Shown piece after piece: positions 1 through 9,576 of a stretch of 64,000 nucleotides of DNA. The notes beneath the pieces are model-generated. The model was not told the DNA's origin, searched no databases, and worked only from the letters and a program-made list of their open reading frames with translations. Each line of letters begins with the position of its first letter. Position 1 is the first letter of the stretch. The stretch is from Methanosarcina barkeri str. Wiesmoor (lineage in GTDB: Archaea; Halobacteriota; Methanosarcinia; Methanosarcinales; Methanosarcinaceae), in contig NZ_CP009526.1 of assembly GCF_000969985.1 (NCBI RefSeq), forward strand, positions 3,472,001 through 3,536,000, given 5' to 3'. The translations under genes and the position numbers were made by a program.

Positions 1-159
1 GGCATTGAAGTTACAGCTCTTCACAGCCACATGATAACCGAGCAGCCACGGCTATTCTACGTACATTGCTGGGCTACAGGAGATGCCGCAGAACTCGCAG
101 GTATCATGCGTGAAGCTCTTAATGAAACAAATATTAAGATCGGAAGCGAGAGTTCTTAA
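1..159 (+). CDS. DUF1259 family protein, C-terminal fragment (5' end outside window)
   Basis: The reading frame is open from base 1 and ends at a TAA at 157-159, giving the last 52 residues of a protein. They read GIEVTALHSHM, then EQPRLFYVHCW and a helix-like tail. The pattern ALHxHM followed by a hydrophobic strand ending in xHxW resembles the conserved C-terminal repeat of DUF1259 (LppY/LpqO-type) proteins. Function of that family is unknown to me. The start, any signal peptide and the first domain lie outside the window. The family assignment rests on this short stretch only. Confidence 0.55.
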   Translation, partial: GIEVTALHSHMITEQPRLFYVHCWATGDAAELAGIMREALNETNIKIGSESS

Positions 160-608
160 ACTACAAATTGTTGAGAATACAAAACGTTTAATCGTGGGTG
201 CATAACTCACATTCTCTTTTATTTCAAACTGAAGATTTCCTGCGTTATCTGAATATATTACTACGAGTCTATTATCTACTATCTACTTTTGAAACTTGAC
301 CAAGAAATGAGATTATCCTCTCTCAAGGATAAGTAGGATTATTTGGATTGTGAAAGGCCGAGAAATCAAAGTTGCGCTGACTCCCCATACAAGGAACAGG
401 ATACTTTACTGAAATAAAACTTTTTTGAGCAAGATATCTTCGAGATAAAAGAGATGTCTTTGGGATAAAATATATTAAGCAAAGAATATATAATTAATAA
501 AATAAAAATTCCTTGACGAAAATCTCAAAACTTCTTCTGTGTTACACTAAAACTCTAAGTTTTGAGATCGAGGTCTATTTTGAAGCAGAATAATTTGGAA
601 GGGTAAGA
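160..608. other. AT-rich intergenic region
   Basis: About 450 bases between the DUF1259 gene and the first DUF1622 gene. I see no convincing open frame, RNA gene or strong inverted repeat. Its right end must carry the promoter of the 609 gene, whose ribosome site GGAAGGGT lies at about 597-604. Confidence 0.5.
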
Positions 609-941
609 ATGGTACTGGAACTCACAAATGTGATCCTGGAGATTTTTTTTAGATTCTTCGAGCTTGTGAGTGCACTTCTTGTAATATATGCAGGATTAAA
701 GGCTGCAACTAAAATCCTGCTTATGGAAGCCTTCAAAAGATCCTACAGATATGAACAAATAAGGAAAGAGTTTACAAATAAAATACTCTTCACTCTTGAA
801 CTGTTGATAGTTGGCGATATAATCGTAACGGTAAGAAACCCTACAGTAGATGACCTGCTACTTGTTGGAACTATTGTAGTAATCAGGACAGTTCTTGGCT
901 ACTTCCTGAGTAAAGAAGTTAAAGAATATCAGTTTGACTGA
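609..941 (+). CDS. DUF1622 family membrane protein, copy 1
   Basis: A 110-residue hydrophobic protein with three likely membrane segments (about residues 8-30, 58-76 and 80-100). The first segment ends in LVIYAGLKA, a charged linker follows (FKRSYRYEQIRKEF), and the tail reads YFLSKEVKEY. This layout matches the small DUF1622 membrane family; its function is not established. The ribosome site GGAAGGGT sits a few bases before the ATG. A clear paralogue follows at 1143 in the same orientation, separated by a minisatellite, so the pair arose by tandem duplication. Confidence 0.75.
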   Translation: MVLELTNVILEIFFRFFELVSALLVIYAGLKAATKILLMEAFKRSYRYEQIRKEFTNKILFTLELLIVGDIIVTVRNPTVDDLLLVGTIVVIRTVLGYFLSKEVKEYQFD

Positions 942-970
942 AAGTTCTGACTAAAAGTTTACGCGAATTT

Positions 971-1138
971 CAGTAAGCTAAATTCAGTAAGCTAATTTCA
1001 GTAAGCTAATTTCAGTAAGCTAATTTCAGTAAGCTAATTTCAGTAAGCTAATTTCAGTAAGCTAATTTCAGTAAGCTAATTTCAGTAAGCTAATTTCAGT
1101 AAGCTAATTTCAGTAAGCTAATTTCAGTAAGCTAATTA
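971..1138. repeat. 14-bp minisatellite, 12 copies
   Basis: Twelve head-to-tail copies of CAGTAAGCTAATTT. Copies 2 to 11 are identical; the first and last differ at their final bases. A thirteenth, decayed copy runs straight into the start codon of the next gene. Exact identity between copies points to recent slippage or active homogenisation. Confidence 0.97.
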
Positions 1139-1142
1139 CAGT

Positions 1143-1502
1143 ATGTATTTCCTGGGGAGTGATAAAAGGTTTTTATCTGGATTGTTTGATAAATTTCTGC
1201 TCTATTTCGAATGGATTTTCGAGGCAATAGGGACAACTATTATTATTTATGGAGGATTAAGGGCAATAATTCAGATTTTTTCCACAGAGGCATTAAAAAA
1301 GTCTCAAAACCTCGAAAAAATAAGAAAGGAACTTACGAATAGAATACTCTTTGGACTTGAGTTTTATATTGTAGTTGCAATTCTTGGAACCCTGAGAAAC
1401 CCGGATATACAGGATCTCACAGTACTGGGTACGATTGTACTGATCAGGACAATTCTTGGATATTTCCTGGGTAAAGAGGTAAAAGAGTATCATTTTGACT
1501 AA
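1143..1502 (+). CDS. DUF1622 family membrane protein, copy 2
   Basis: A 119-residue paralogue of the 609 gene: the aligned cores read IIIYGGLRA, RKELTNRILF and RTILGYFLGKEVKEY. It has the same three predicted membrane segments but about nine extra N-terminal residues. The ATG lies inside the last, decayed copy of the 14-bp repeat, and I see no ribosome binding site in front of it, unlike copy 1. Either the transcript is leaderless, or translation depends on reinitiation from upstream, or the repeat expansion has displaced the normal leader. The reading frame itself is intact. Confidence 0.7.
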   Translation: MYFLGSDKRFLSGLFDKFLLYFEWIFEAIGTTIIIYGGLRAIIQIFSTEALKKSQNLEKIRKELTNRILFGLEFYIVVAILGTLRNPDIQDLTVLGTIVLIRTILGYFLGKEVKEYHFD

Positions 1503-2011
1503 AAAAATATTTAATATCTCCGGGAAATTATAGATGGGTTTTGGCCTGCTTTTTAATGTTTTGAGTTACATTAAAATGTGTATAATGTTGACAGTAGTTT
1601 TGCTTTGATTTTATTTATATTCGCTATATGCAGAAGGAACAATTGAGAAAAGTGAGCTTGAACATACATTTTCTGACTATCAAATTCATAACCCATCTTA
1701 AGTTTGATTTTCGGTCCTTAAAGCTGTTTGTTTATAAGAGCAAATAATGCCCGAAACAGTATAATTTAAAAGCAAGTAGAGTATTAAGGATACAAAATAT
1801 TATTAAACTCTAATATTATACTAATTCGAAATCCAGATAATACTGAAGAAATCCAGATAATACTGAATTAAATCTCAGGTTATATTGACTTGGTTATATT
1901 GACTTAAATCTCAGGTTGTACTGACCTGAAACGGGCGCACATAAAAACCCGAAATCTGAACTATTCAAAATTACCATACACAGGAAAATCATCAGAAACA
2001 GGAGAAATTTA
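1503..2011. other. Intergenic region with short direct repeats upstream of thrC
   Basis: No gene is seen. Around 1829-1925 there are imperfect direct repeats: GAAATCCAGATAATACTGAA occurs twice, and AAATCTCAGGTT (1869 and 1905) and GGTTATATTGACTT each twice. They lie within 200 bases of the thrC start, so they could touch its promoter, but nothing shows that they are operators. Confidence 0.6.
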
Positions 2012-3229
2012 ATGTATCATCTCAAATGTATCGAATGCGGTGCAGAGTATTCCAAAGACGAAGTAATCTATACATGCAGCAAATGTGATGGGCTGCTTGA
2101 TGTAATTTATGATTATTCCTCAGTAAAAATTGACATGGAAAAACTGAAGACTGAATGCCCTTCGGTCTGGAAATATGCAAAACTTCTCCCTATTGAAAGA
2201 GAGCCTGTAACTATCCAGGAAGGCGGAACTCCCCTTTACAAATGCAACCGTCTGGCTGAGAAAATCGGAATTAAAGAACTCTACGTGAAGCACGAAGGCA
2301 TGAACCCTACAGGCTCTTTTAAGGACAGAGGAATGACTGTAGGAGTTACGAAAGCACTTGAATTGGGAATGAACACCGTTGCCTGTGCGTCTACTGGAAA
2401 TACCTCGGCAGCCCTTGCAATCTATGGGGCAAAAGCCGGAATTCCTGTAATCGTACTTTTGCCTGCAGGAAAAGTTGCTCTTGGAAAAGTAGCCCAGGCC
2501 CTTATGCACGGAGCAAAGGTCCTCAGCATTCGTGGAAATTTTGACGACGCTCTCGCCCTTGTGCGCACTCTCTGTTCCCAGGAAAAAATCTATCTCTTAA
2601 ACTCGATCAACCCCTACAGGCTGGAAGGCCAGAAGACTATCGGTTTTGAAATTGCAGACCAGCTCGGTTTCAAAGTACCTGACAGAGTTGTCCTGCCTGT
2701 AGGAAATGCAGGAAATATCACAGCTATCTGGAAGGGTTTCAGGGAGTTTAAGAAGCTCGGCATAACGGATTCGCTCCCGAAGATGACCGGGATTCAGGCC
2801 GCAGGCTCCTGTCCAATTGTAACAGCTATAAAGAGCGAGGCTCCTGAAATCACCCCTGAGGAAAAACCCGAAACCGTTGCAACAGCAATCAGGATAGGAA
2901 ACCCTGTTAACGCTAAAAAGGCTCTTGCTGCCATCCGGGAATCCGGTGGGACTGCGGAATCCGTTACTGACGAAGAAATCCTTACAGCCCAGAAAGACCT
3001 TGCAAGGCTTGAAGGAATAGGTGTCGAACCTGCAAGTGCAGCTTCGGTTGCAGGGCTTAAGAAACTTGTTGATATGGGTGTTATAAGCAGAGACGAGACC
3101 GTTGTCTGTATTACTACAGGACACCTGCTTAAAGACCCGCAGACTGTAATTGACATCTGTGAAAAACCTATTGTTGTGGATGCCAGTATAGAAGCCATCC
3201 GGGAAGCTATCTTCGGAAAGGCAGAATAA
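2012..3229 (+). CDS. thrC: Threonine synthase
   Basis: Converts O-phosphohomoserine to threonine with pyridoxal phosphate, the last step of threonine biosynthesis in the cytoplasm. The 405-residue protein starts with a zinc-ribbon-like motif (Cys6, Cys9, Cys22, Cys25), as in archaeal threonine synthases. The PLP lysine is Lys104 in NPTGSFKDRGM, followed by the SSG/STGN-type phosphate loop (ACASTGNTSAA) and the glycine-rich PVGNAGN loop that holds the cofactor phosphate. The ribosome site AGGAGA lies 7 bases before the ATG. It stands alone between long gaps, with a repeat-rich tail. Length and motifs are normal for the family. Confidence 0.95.
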   Translation: MYHLKCIECGAEYSKDEVIYTCSKCDGLLDVIYDYSSVKIDMEKLKTECPSVWKYAKLLPIEREPVTIQEGGTPLYKCNRLAEKIGIKELYVKHEGMNPTGSFKDRGMTVGVTKALELGMNTVACASTGNTSAALAIYGAKAGIPVIVLLPAGKVALGKVAQALMHGAKVLSIRGNFDDALALVRTLCSQEKIYLLNSINPYRLEGQKTIGFEIADQLGFKVPDRVVLPVGNAGNITAIWKGFREFKKLGITDSLPKMTGIQAAGSCPIVTAIKSEAPEITPEEKPETVATAIRIGNPVNAKKALAAIRESGGTAESVTDEEILTAQKDLARLEGIGVEPASAASVAGLKKLVDMGVISRDETVVCITTGHLLKDPQTVIDICEKPIVVDASIEAIREAIFGKAE

Positions 3230-3280
3230 GATCTGAAAAACGACAACAATAGAAGACAATAATAAAAATAACAATAGAGA

Positions 3281-3345
3281 ATAACCTAGAGACCTAGAAA
3301 ATAATCTAGAAAATAACCTAGAGACCTAGAAAATAATCTAGAGTA
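3281..3345. repeat. 32-bp direct repeat, two copies
   Basis: Two adjacent copies of a 32-base unit beginning ATAACCTAGAGACCTAGAAA, with further degenerate CTAGAAA motifs up to about 3380. It lies downstream of thrC, in the 365-base thrC-leuS gap, in which I see no gene. Confidence 0.85.
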
Positions 3346-3594
3346 CACTCAAAAATACTATAGAAAGCTAGGAAACTAGAAAATAATACTTGAAAAATAA
3401 TAGTAGAAAGATTGACCTGACCGGAATCCGGCTCCTTCAATCCTTCATGGTTTACTGGGAGAGGTTATAACTCCCAGAAACTTCTTACTGTTATTCAGAT
3501 TCAAACGATTTATCAAATTCTTTTGGTAATATCAAATTATTTTAATTGGACCAAATTTTTTCAACATAAGAATAATCGATGGGCGTGAACACGA

Positions 3595-6495
3595 ATGGAG
3601 CAGGATTATAAGCCTCACGAGATCGAAAAGAAATGGCAAAAAAAGTGGGATGAGAGCCAGATTTTCCAGGCCGAGCCCGATAAACGAGAAAAATTTTTCA
3701 TAACCATCCCTTACCCCTACCTGAACGGGAACCTGCATGCAGGGCATACCAGGACTTTTACCATAGGGGATGTTGTTGCAAGGCACAAACGGATGCTTGG
3801 GTATAACGTGCTTTACCCTATGGGCTTTCATGTGACAGGTACACCCATTGTAGGGCTTGCCGAACTGATTGCAAATCGGGATCCTCAGACTATGGACGTT
3901 TATGAGCGTCTTCATGGGATTCCCGGAGACATCCTGCCGACTCTAGATACCCCTGAAAAGATTGTTGATTACTTCAAGCGCGAATCCGAGAAAGCGATGC
4001 GTAATATCGGATATTCCATTGACTGGAGACGCAAGTTTACAACGACTGACCCGACATATAAAAAGTTCATAGAGTGGCAGTATATCCGGCTTGGAGAAAA
4101 GGGCCTGATCGTAAAAGGCTCCCATCCGGTAAAATGGTGCCCGAACGACAATAACCCTGTAGAGGATCATGATATCCTGTATGGGGAAGAAGCTACTATT
4201 GTTGAATATACGCTGATCAAGTTCCGATATAAAGACCTGGTCCTACCCTGCGCAACCCTCAGGCCGGAAACAACGTACGGAGTAACTAACCTGTGGGTCA
4301 ACCCTGATGTAACTTATGTAAAAGCAAAGGTCACACTGGACGGAAACGAGGAGTTCTGGGTTGTCAGCAAAGAAGCTTTCAGAAAACTGACTTTTACAGA
4401 CCGGACAGTCGAATATATCGAAGACGTGCCTGCAAAATCCATAATAGGAATAAAACTCACAAATCCGGTTACAGATGACGAAGTAATTTCCCTTCCTGCA
4501 TCCTTTGTCAGGCCTGAAAACGGAAGCGGAATAGTTATGAGCGTGCCTGCCCATGCACCTTTTGACTACCTGGCCCTTCGTGACCTTTACGATGTTGACC
4601 TGAGCGAGTACGGGATAACCGAAGACCTCAGGAAGATCAAACTGATTTCTCTTATCAAGGTGCCTGAATTCGGAGAATTCCCTGCAAAGGAAATCGTTGA
4701 AAGCATGGGAATTACAAGCCAGAAAGACCCGAAAGCTGAGGAAGCTACAAAAATCGTATACAGAAGAGAGTTCCACGGGGGAGTTCTTAAGGAGATAACA
4801 GGAAAATACGAAGGACAGGCTGTCTCCAAAATCAAGGATATCCTTACCAGAGACTTCATCAGCTCAAATACCGGGGAGACCTTTTATGAATTCAGTGAAC
4901 CTGTTGTCTGCCGCTGCGGCACTCCCTGTGTAGTAAACATGGTCAAAGGCCAGTGGTTCCTTAATTATTCAAATCCCGAATGGAAAGCAAAGGTCTATAA
5001 GTGCCTTGCCCAGATGCGAATTGTTCCCGAAGAGTACAGAGTCGAGTTTGAAAACAAGATCGACTGGCTTAAGGATAAAGCCTGCGCCCGCAGGAAAGGC
5101 CTTGGGACCCACCTTCCCTTTGATAAGGAATGGCTAATTGAATCTCTCGGGGATTCGACAATTTACATGAGCTATTATATCATTGCCAGGTTTATCGAAA
5201 ATGGCGAACTGAAGATAGAAAACCTTACTCTGTCATTCTTCGACTACGTCCTGCTTGGAAAGGGCGATTCTGCAGCAGCCAGTGCAGATACTGGCCTCAG
5301 TCCGGAGCTTCTTGAAGAGATCCGCAGACATTTCAACTACTGGTATCCTGTTGACCTGCGCTCTTCAGGAAAAGACCTTGTCCCTAACCACCTGCTCTTT
5401 TTCCTATTCCACCACGTAGCTCTCTTTGAAGAGGACAAGTGGCCTAAAGCTCTTGCAGTAAACGGCTTTGTTTCCCTTGAGGGGCAGAAAATGAGCAAGT
5501 CCAAAGGCCCGATCCTGACGATGGAAAGTGCAGTCAGCAAATATGGTGCGGATATAACAAGAATGTATATCCTTTCCACAGCCGAGCAGACGCAGGACGC
5601 AGACTGGCAGAGGACAGGAATCGAGTCTGCCAGAAGGCAGGTAGACAGGTTCTATTCTTTTGCAAAAGGTGTTATAGAGAGTGGAAAACGTGCAGATCTG
5701 AGCACGGAATTAAAGCAGATCGACCGCTGGATACTCTCGAGGATACAGAACTATATCCGGGATACAAATTCAGCTCTCTACTCTATCCAGACAAGGGAAG
5801 CAATTCAGAATTCGTTTTTCCTGCTGCAAAACGATGTCAAGTGGTACCAGAGAAGGGGTGGGGAGACCCTGCTTTACTATGTGCTGGACAACTGGGTCAG
5901 GCTCATGGCTCCTTTTACCCCGCACCTCTGTGAGGAAATATGGGAAGCAATGGGGCATAAGGACCCGGTCTCCCTTGCCCAGTATCCACTCTATAATGAA
6001 GGCCTGATAGATGACGGTGCGGAGCTTGCCGAAGAGATGATAAAGGGAACCCTGGAGGACGTTGAGGAGATTATAAGGGTAACAAAGATGACCCCGCAGA
6101 AGGTCCACCTCTACACAGCACCTACCTGGAAAGCCGAAGCGATCAGGTGCGCCTGTGAGATGCAGCTTGAATGCTCACTCGAAGTAGGCAACCTTATTAA
6201 AAAACTGATGGCAAACCCTGACCTCAAACGCTTTGGCAAGGAAATCCCGAAGTTCGTACAGAAAATCGTTCCAGAGTTCAAAAGCGGAAGTTCAGACAGG
6301 TATGAAATCCTTACAGGCCCTGATATTGATGAACAGGCCCTCCTGAAAGAGTCAATTTCATTCCTGGAAAAAGAAATTGGCTGCTCTGTTGAAGTCCACA
6401 GTGCCGACTCTCCTGCCTTTGACCCTGAAAAGAAGGCAAGGTTTGCAGAACCCCTGAGGCCTGCAATTTACATTGAAGGAAAGAAGAAAGAGTAA
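3595..6495 (+). CDS. leuS: Leucyl-tRNA synthetase
   Basis: Charges tRNA-Leu with leucine in the cytoplasm. The 966-residue length is usual for the archaeal/eukaryotic LeuRS type. Class I signatures are present: the HIGH-type motif HAGH at residues 48-51 in NGNLHAGHTRTF, and KMSKS at about 632-636. The CP1 editing domain lies between them (threonine-rich LRPETTYG and the PAHAPFDY segment). The C-terminal anticodon-binding part includes MAPFTPHLCEEIWE. The ATG at 3595 gives the normal N-terminus; no strong ribosome site precedes it. It is monocistronic, followed by a T-rich terminator-like run. Confidence 0.96.
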   Translation: MEQDYKPHEIEKKWQKKWDESQIFQAEPDKREKFFITIPYPYLNGNLHAGHTRTFTIGDVVARHKRMLGYNVLYPMGFHVTGTPIVGLAELIANRDPQTMDVYERLHGIPGDILPTLDTPEKIVDYFKRESEKAMRNIGYSIDWRRKFTTTDPTYKKFIEWQYIRLGEKGLIVKGSHPVKWCPNDNNPVEDHDILYGEEATIVEYTLIKFRYKDLVLPCATLRPETTYGVTNLWVNPDVTYVKAKVTLDGNEEFWVVSKEAFRKLTFTDRTVEYIEDVPAKSIIGIKLTNPVTDDEVISLPASFVRPENGSGIVMSVPAHAPFDYLALRDLYDVDLSEYGITEDLRKIKLISLIKVPEFGEFPAKEIVESMGITSQKDPKAEEATKIVYRREFHGGVLKEITGKYEGQAVSKIKDILTRDFISSNTGETFYEFSEPVVCRCGTPCVVNMVKGQWFLNYSNPEWKAKVYKCLAQMRIVPEEYRVEFENKIDWLKDKACARRKGLGTHLPFDKEWLIESLGDSTIYMSYYIIARFIENGELKIENLTLSFFDYVLLGKGDSAAASADTGLSPELLEEIRRHFNYWYPVDLRSSGKDLVPNHLLFFLFHHVALFEEDKWPKALAVNGFVSLEGQKMSKSKGPILTMESAVSKYGADITRMYILSTAEQTQDADWQRTGIESARRQVDRFYSFAKGVIESGKRADLSTELKQIDRWILSRIQNYIRDTNSALYSIQTREAIQNSFFLLQNDVKWYQRRGGETLLYYVLDNWVRLMAPFTPHLCEEIWEAMGHKDPVSLAQYPLYNEGLIDDGAELAEEMIKGTLEDVEEIIRVTKMTPQKVHLYTAPTWKAEAIRCACEMQLECSLEVGNLIKKLMANPDLKRFGKEIPKFVQKIVPEFKSGSSDRYEILTGPDIDEQALLKESISFLEKEIGCSVEVHSADSPAFDPEKKARFAEPLRPAIYIEGKKKE

Positions 6496-6555
6496 TATAA
6501 AAAAGTTATTTCTGACTAAACAATATGTATCCGGGTAGGTTGAGGAAGCCCGGAA

Positions 6556-6618
6556 ATTTTTATTTTTTATTTTTTATTTTTTGGCTCAGTTATAAAATGG
6601 CTCAGTTATAAAATTATT
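6556..6618 (+). terminator. Oligo-T terminator region and 17-bp repeat after leuS
   Basis: Several runs of five to six T separated by TTA lie about 60-90 bases after the leuS stop, the usual form of archaeal termination signal. They are followed by two direct copies of GGCTCAGTTATAAAAT (about 6582-6614). The rest of the gap to 6891 shows nothing I can name. Confidence 0.5.
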
Positions 6619-6891
6619 CTTTACTGTTTTCAATAACAATATTCGCCTACATCTAATTATTCGGTAAAAATTCCTATTACTTTTAGTAATTAAGCAGCAT
6701 TTAGGTTTAGACTGCATGTATGAAATATAAGTAAATAAATTGAATGGACAAACGTCATCTAGCCGGATAATTAGCTTCACCTACCTCGAAAATAGCATAA
6801 AAGGCGAATCCAGGCAAAAACAACATTAGAAAAATGTCGTTCTCAGCTATCGGGAAGTAACTGTCAAAGAACAAAGAAGAGGGGAGTAGTA

Positions 6892-7833
6892 GTGAAACAA
6901 CAAAGTATCATTACAAATGTGCTTGAAAAAGCAGGCAACAAAAATTTAATAAATGAACTTACAACCAGGCTGTCACAATCTGAAATTAATACACTTCTGC
7001 TTGCTCTTTCAAAAGAAATAGCGAACAAAAACACTCCTAATGATATCTTAAACAAGTACGAATCTAACCGATTTGTAAAACCATCTGAACTTAGTCCTAT
7101 TAAGGTGAAGCAAGTAGAAATTTTAATGCTCGAAATGGCTGAAGCCTCAGGTTTTTCGTCTGTTTTGCTTTCTCCTGCAAGCCTTTTGGGAAGCTGTTCT
7201 GTTATAGCTAAAGTTGATCAAAACAATGTTATCTCTGCAACAAGAGGATTGGAGCTCATTGCAGACAGTACCAACATGCTTGCTATATACCTTGCAGATA
7301 AAATAAAAAATAAAACCATTGATAATACAAAAAATCTTGTTCATTTATCCGCGACCTGCAGAGTTACTCGTGGACAAATGTTCAAGGTTGATGCTTTTGT
7401 TCCTCACTTTAGCTTGTTTACCCTTGTCAGTTCTGGAAAAGATACGGGTTCTTATGGCTTTGAAAAAGCTGCAATAACCAGTCAGATACAGTACTATACA
7501 AACTATTTCGAAGAGATATTAGGACATAAAATCAAAGTAACCATGAACCTGAGAAATGGCTATACCGATAAAATTGGATTTATTGATAGGGTTCACTGCT
7601 ATCTTCGTGAGACATATCCAGATACTGAAATCACATTAAATAAGGAAGAAACTGATAATAGTTATTATCAGGGTATTAATTTCAAGATTATTGTTGAAGG
7701 TATAGAACTTGTAGATGGTGGCTTCGTTGACTGGACACAGAAGTTACTTGGCAATAAAAAAGAACGCTTACTAATCAGTGGAACAGGAATTGACTTACAG
7801 CTTATTACTGGAATGCTGAACAAGATAATTTGA
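6892..7833 (+). CDS. HisRS/HisZ-like class II synthetase-fold protein (orphan paralogue)
   Basis: A 313-residue protein with a GTG start. I do not recognise it as a named gene. Its second half carries what look like degenerate histidyl-tRNA synthetase landmarks in order: a motif-2-like strand pair (ATCRVTRGQMF, then HFSLFTLVSSG at about 157-183), SYYQGINFKI (compare the YYTGxxFE strand of HisRS), VDGGFVDW (compare GGRYD), then a loop and LLISGTGIDLQLI (compare the GxGxGxxR-type end of motif 3). The canonical GGRYD and final motif-3 arginine are not conserved, so aminoacylation is unlikely. HisZ, the HisG regulatory subunit, is the closest known type of catalytically dead relative. The first 70 residues are unrelated and helical. 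The gene is AT-rich and monocistronic. The fold assignment is inference. Confidence 0.6.
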   Translation: MKQQSIITNVLEKAGNKNLINELTTRLSQSEINTLLLALSKEIANKNTPNDILNKYESNRFVKPSELSPIKVKQVEILMLEMAEASGFSSVLLSPASLLGSCSVIAKVDQNNVISATRGLELIADSTNMLAIYLADKIKNKTIDNTKNLVHLSATCRVTRGQMFKVDAFVPHFSLFTLVSSGKDTGSYGFEKAAITSQIQYYTNYFEEILGHKIKVTMNLRNGYTDKIGFIDRVHCYLRETYPDTEITLNKEETDNSYYQGINFKIIVEGIELVDGGFVDWTQKLLGNKKERLLISGTGIDLQLITGMLNKII

Positions 7834-8229
7834 TAGTCTGGTAACTGAGACTTGTAACTCACTTTCCGCAGTAAAATTTACAGATATTTTACAGATTTTG
7901 TATTTTTTAAAAGCATGTGAATAATTTTAATAAAATTTTTACCAGTTATGAAGATTTCCTTCATTGACCCCCCCTAAAAGAAGCAAATTACAAGTTATTT
8001 TGGGTCATTATAACATGATCTGCTATACTGGATCATTCTTGCAAGTCCGCCGCATAAACAGGCAGGAGGTCATGGTTGAAGTCATTAGTGAAGGAAGGCC
8101 ATTAGTGAAGGGAGGTCATTAGTGAAGTTTGAGTGAAATGGTTCCTATGGGCAGGAAAATTTCCATTGAGTCAGGAAGTATTTCTCATAAATTTTTTTCT
8201 TGATAAACAGGTGAATTCCTGCTAATTTA
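7834..8229. other. Convergent intergenic region
   Basis: The gap between two convergent genes. A short tandem repeat, three copies of roughly GTCATTAGTGAAGGGAG, lies at about 8074-8125. No RNA gene or clear terminator hairpin was seen. Confidence 0.5.
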
Positions 8230-9576
8230 TCAGCCTGGCTGAAAGGATAAGTCTATGCCAGAATCCTGACTTTCAACATATTCTAATCTTTTTATTTTCT
8301 TGTTTTGCCAGATCAATAAAGCAATCATAGAGATCATTAATCCGGAGATTATAAACATAAAGGCAATTCCCCTGTTTTCCCCGGTTCCAGTGATAAAACC
8401 TGCCGTTTCAACCATTAGACCATCCACTTCTAAAAGAGGATTGAAAATTTTATCTGCTAAGAAACCTGCAACTGCAAAAGCCATTATGGAGCCAAGATAA
8501 GTAATCATGGAAATGAGAGACCATACACGCCCCTGTTTTTTATTGTCAATGTTTTTTCTAATTAAGACCTCAATAGAGGTGTTAATAAAAGGCAAAGTGG
8601 CAAAAAACATGAATCCTGCTAGAGTAACAAATAGGATATTTTTTGAAATTCCTAGATTTGCAAAGAATATACCTGACAGAAACAAAGAGATAGATAATGT
8701 TTTTACATACCTGTTCTTGCTGCCAAATACTCCAATAAACAGGCTTCCGATTAGTATGCCTGAAGCACATATTGATTGAGAGATCCCTGCTGTTTTTACT
8801 GTTGTTAAGCTCAGCAGCAGTGGAATAAAAAGAGACTGAAGCAATCCGACAAAAAAAAGTGTGATCATGGTAATAATAACCAGATTAACTACGCCTCTAT
8901 TATTAGAGAACTCTTTCATTCCCTCTTTAAGGTCCGCTATAATGTTTTGTTTATGCTGGTCTATTTTTACCTTGCCTGAAATATTTCTTATCCAGATGAC
9001 AATAGAACTGGAAATTAAGAGAGTTGTAGTATCGATTAAAAATATAAATTTAATATCAATTATTGTTAACAAAATTCCGGCTAAAAAAGGAGAAATTAAA
9101 TATTGAGCAGAACTTGCTAACTGCACCAGCCCACTTGCTCTGGCATATTGAGCTTCAGGTAAGAGGTCAGTAATTAAAGCTTTATAGGCTGGTTCCTGAA
9201 AAGCCGAAAAAACAGAACTTGTTGCAATCCCAAGGTAAATTTGCCAGAGTTGAATGTTTCCTTTTAGCATCATAAAAAATATGAAAAGAAGCCCAAGGGT
9301 TGCTCCTAAGTCTCCTAAGATCATCATTAAACGTCTGTCATAACGGTCTGCCAGTATCCCTCCATAAGGCTTTAGCAGAAAGGGTGGTAAAAAGACACAC
9401 ATTAGTATAAAAACATAGCTAGAAGCAGTATTTGTTTGCTGATATACGTATACCCCTAAGGAGAAAACAGTAAGCCCAGTACCTATTACTGAGATAAATT
9501 GTCCAAACCAGATAAAAAGGAATCTGGAATAAAGATTTTTTTGTTCAGCCGTCATTTTTTCGGATTCATCTGCCAT
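8230..9576 (-). CDS. MFS transporter (drug/siderophore exporter type)
   Basis: A 448-residue inner-membrane transporter with 12 predicted membrane segments. The cytoplasmic loop after the second segment reads GGILADRYDRRLMMILGD, the MFS motif A (GxLaDRxGRR). The pattern of loops resembles the EntS/MFS_3 exporter group. The substrate cannot be told from sequence. Its ATG directly follows the TAA of the upstream CPBP gene (TAAATG junction), so the two are cotranscribed and probably translationally coupled. It ends at a convergent gap. Confidence 0.85.
   Translation of the reverse strand: MADESEKMTAEQKNLYSRFLFIWFGQFISVIGTGLTVFSLGVYVYQQTNTASSYVFILMCVFLPPFLLKPYGGILADRYDRRLMMILGDLGATLGLLFIFFMMLKGNIQLWQIYLGIATSSVFSAFQEPAYKALITDLLPEAQYARASGLVQLASSAQYLISPFLAGILLTIIDIKFIFLIDTTTLLISSSIVIWIRNISGKVKIDQHKQNIIADLKEGMKEFSNNRGVVNLVIITMITLFFVGLLQSLFIPLLLSLTTVKTAGISQSICASGILIGSLFIGVFGSKNRYVKTLSISLFLSGIFFANLGISKNILFVTLAGFMFFATLPFINTSIEVLIRKNIDNKKQGRVWSLISMITYLGSIMAFAVAGFLADKIFNPLLEVDGLMVETAGFITGTGENRGIAFMFIISGLMISMIALLIWQNKKIKRLEYVESQDSGIDLSFQPG

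Noticed and set aside
971-1138. CRISPR array
   Set aside because: The 14-base units are contiguous with no spacers, and no cas gene is in the window.
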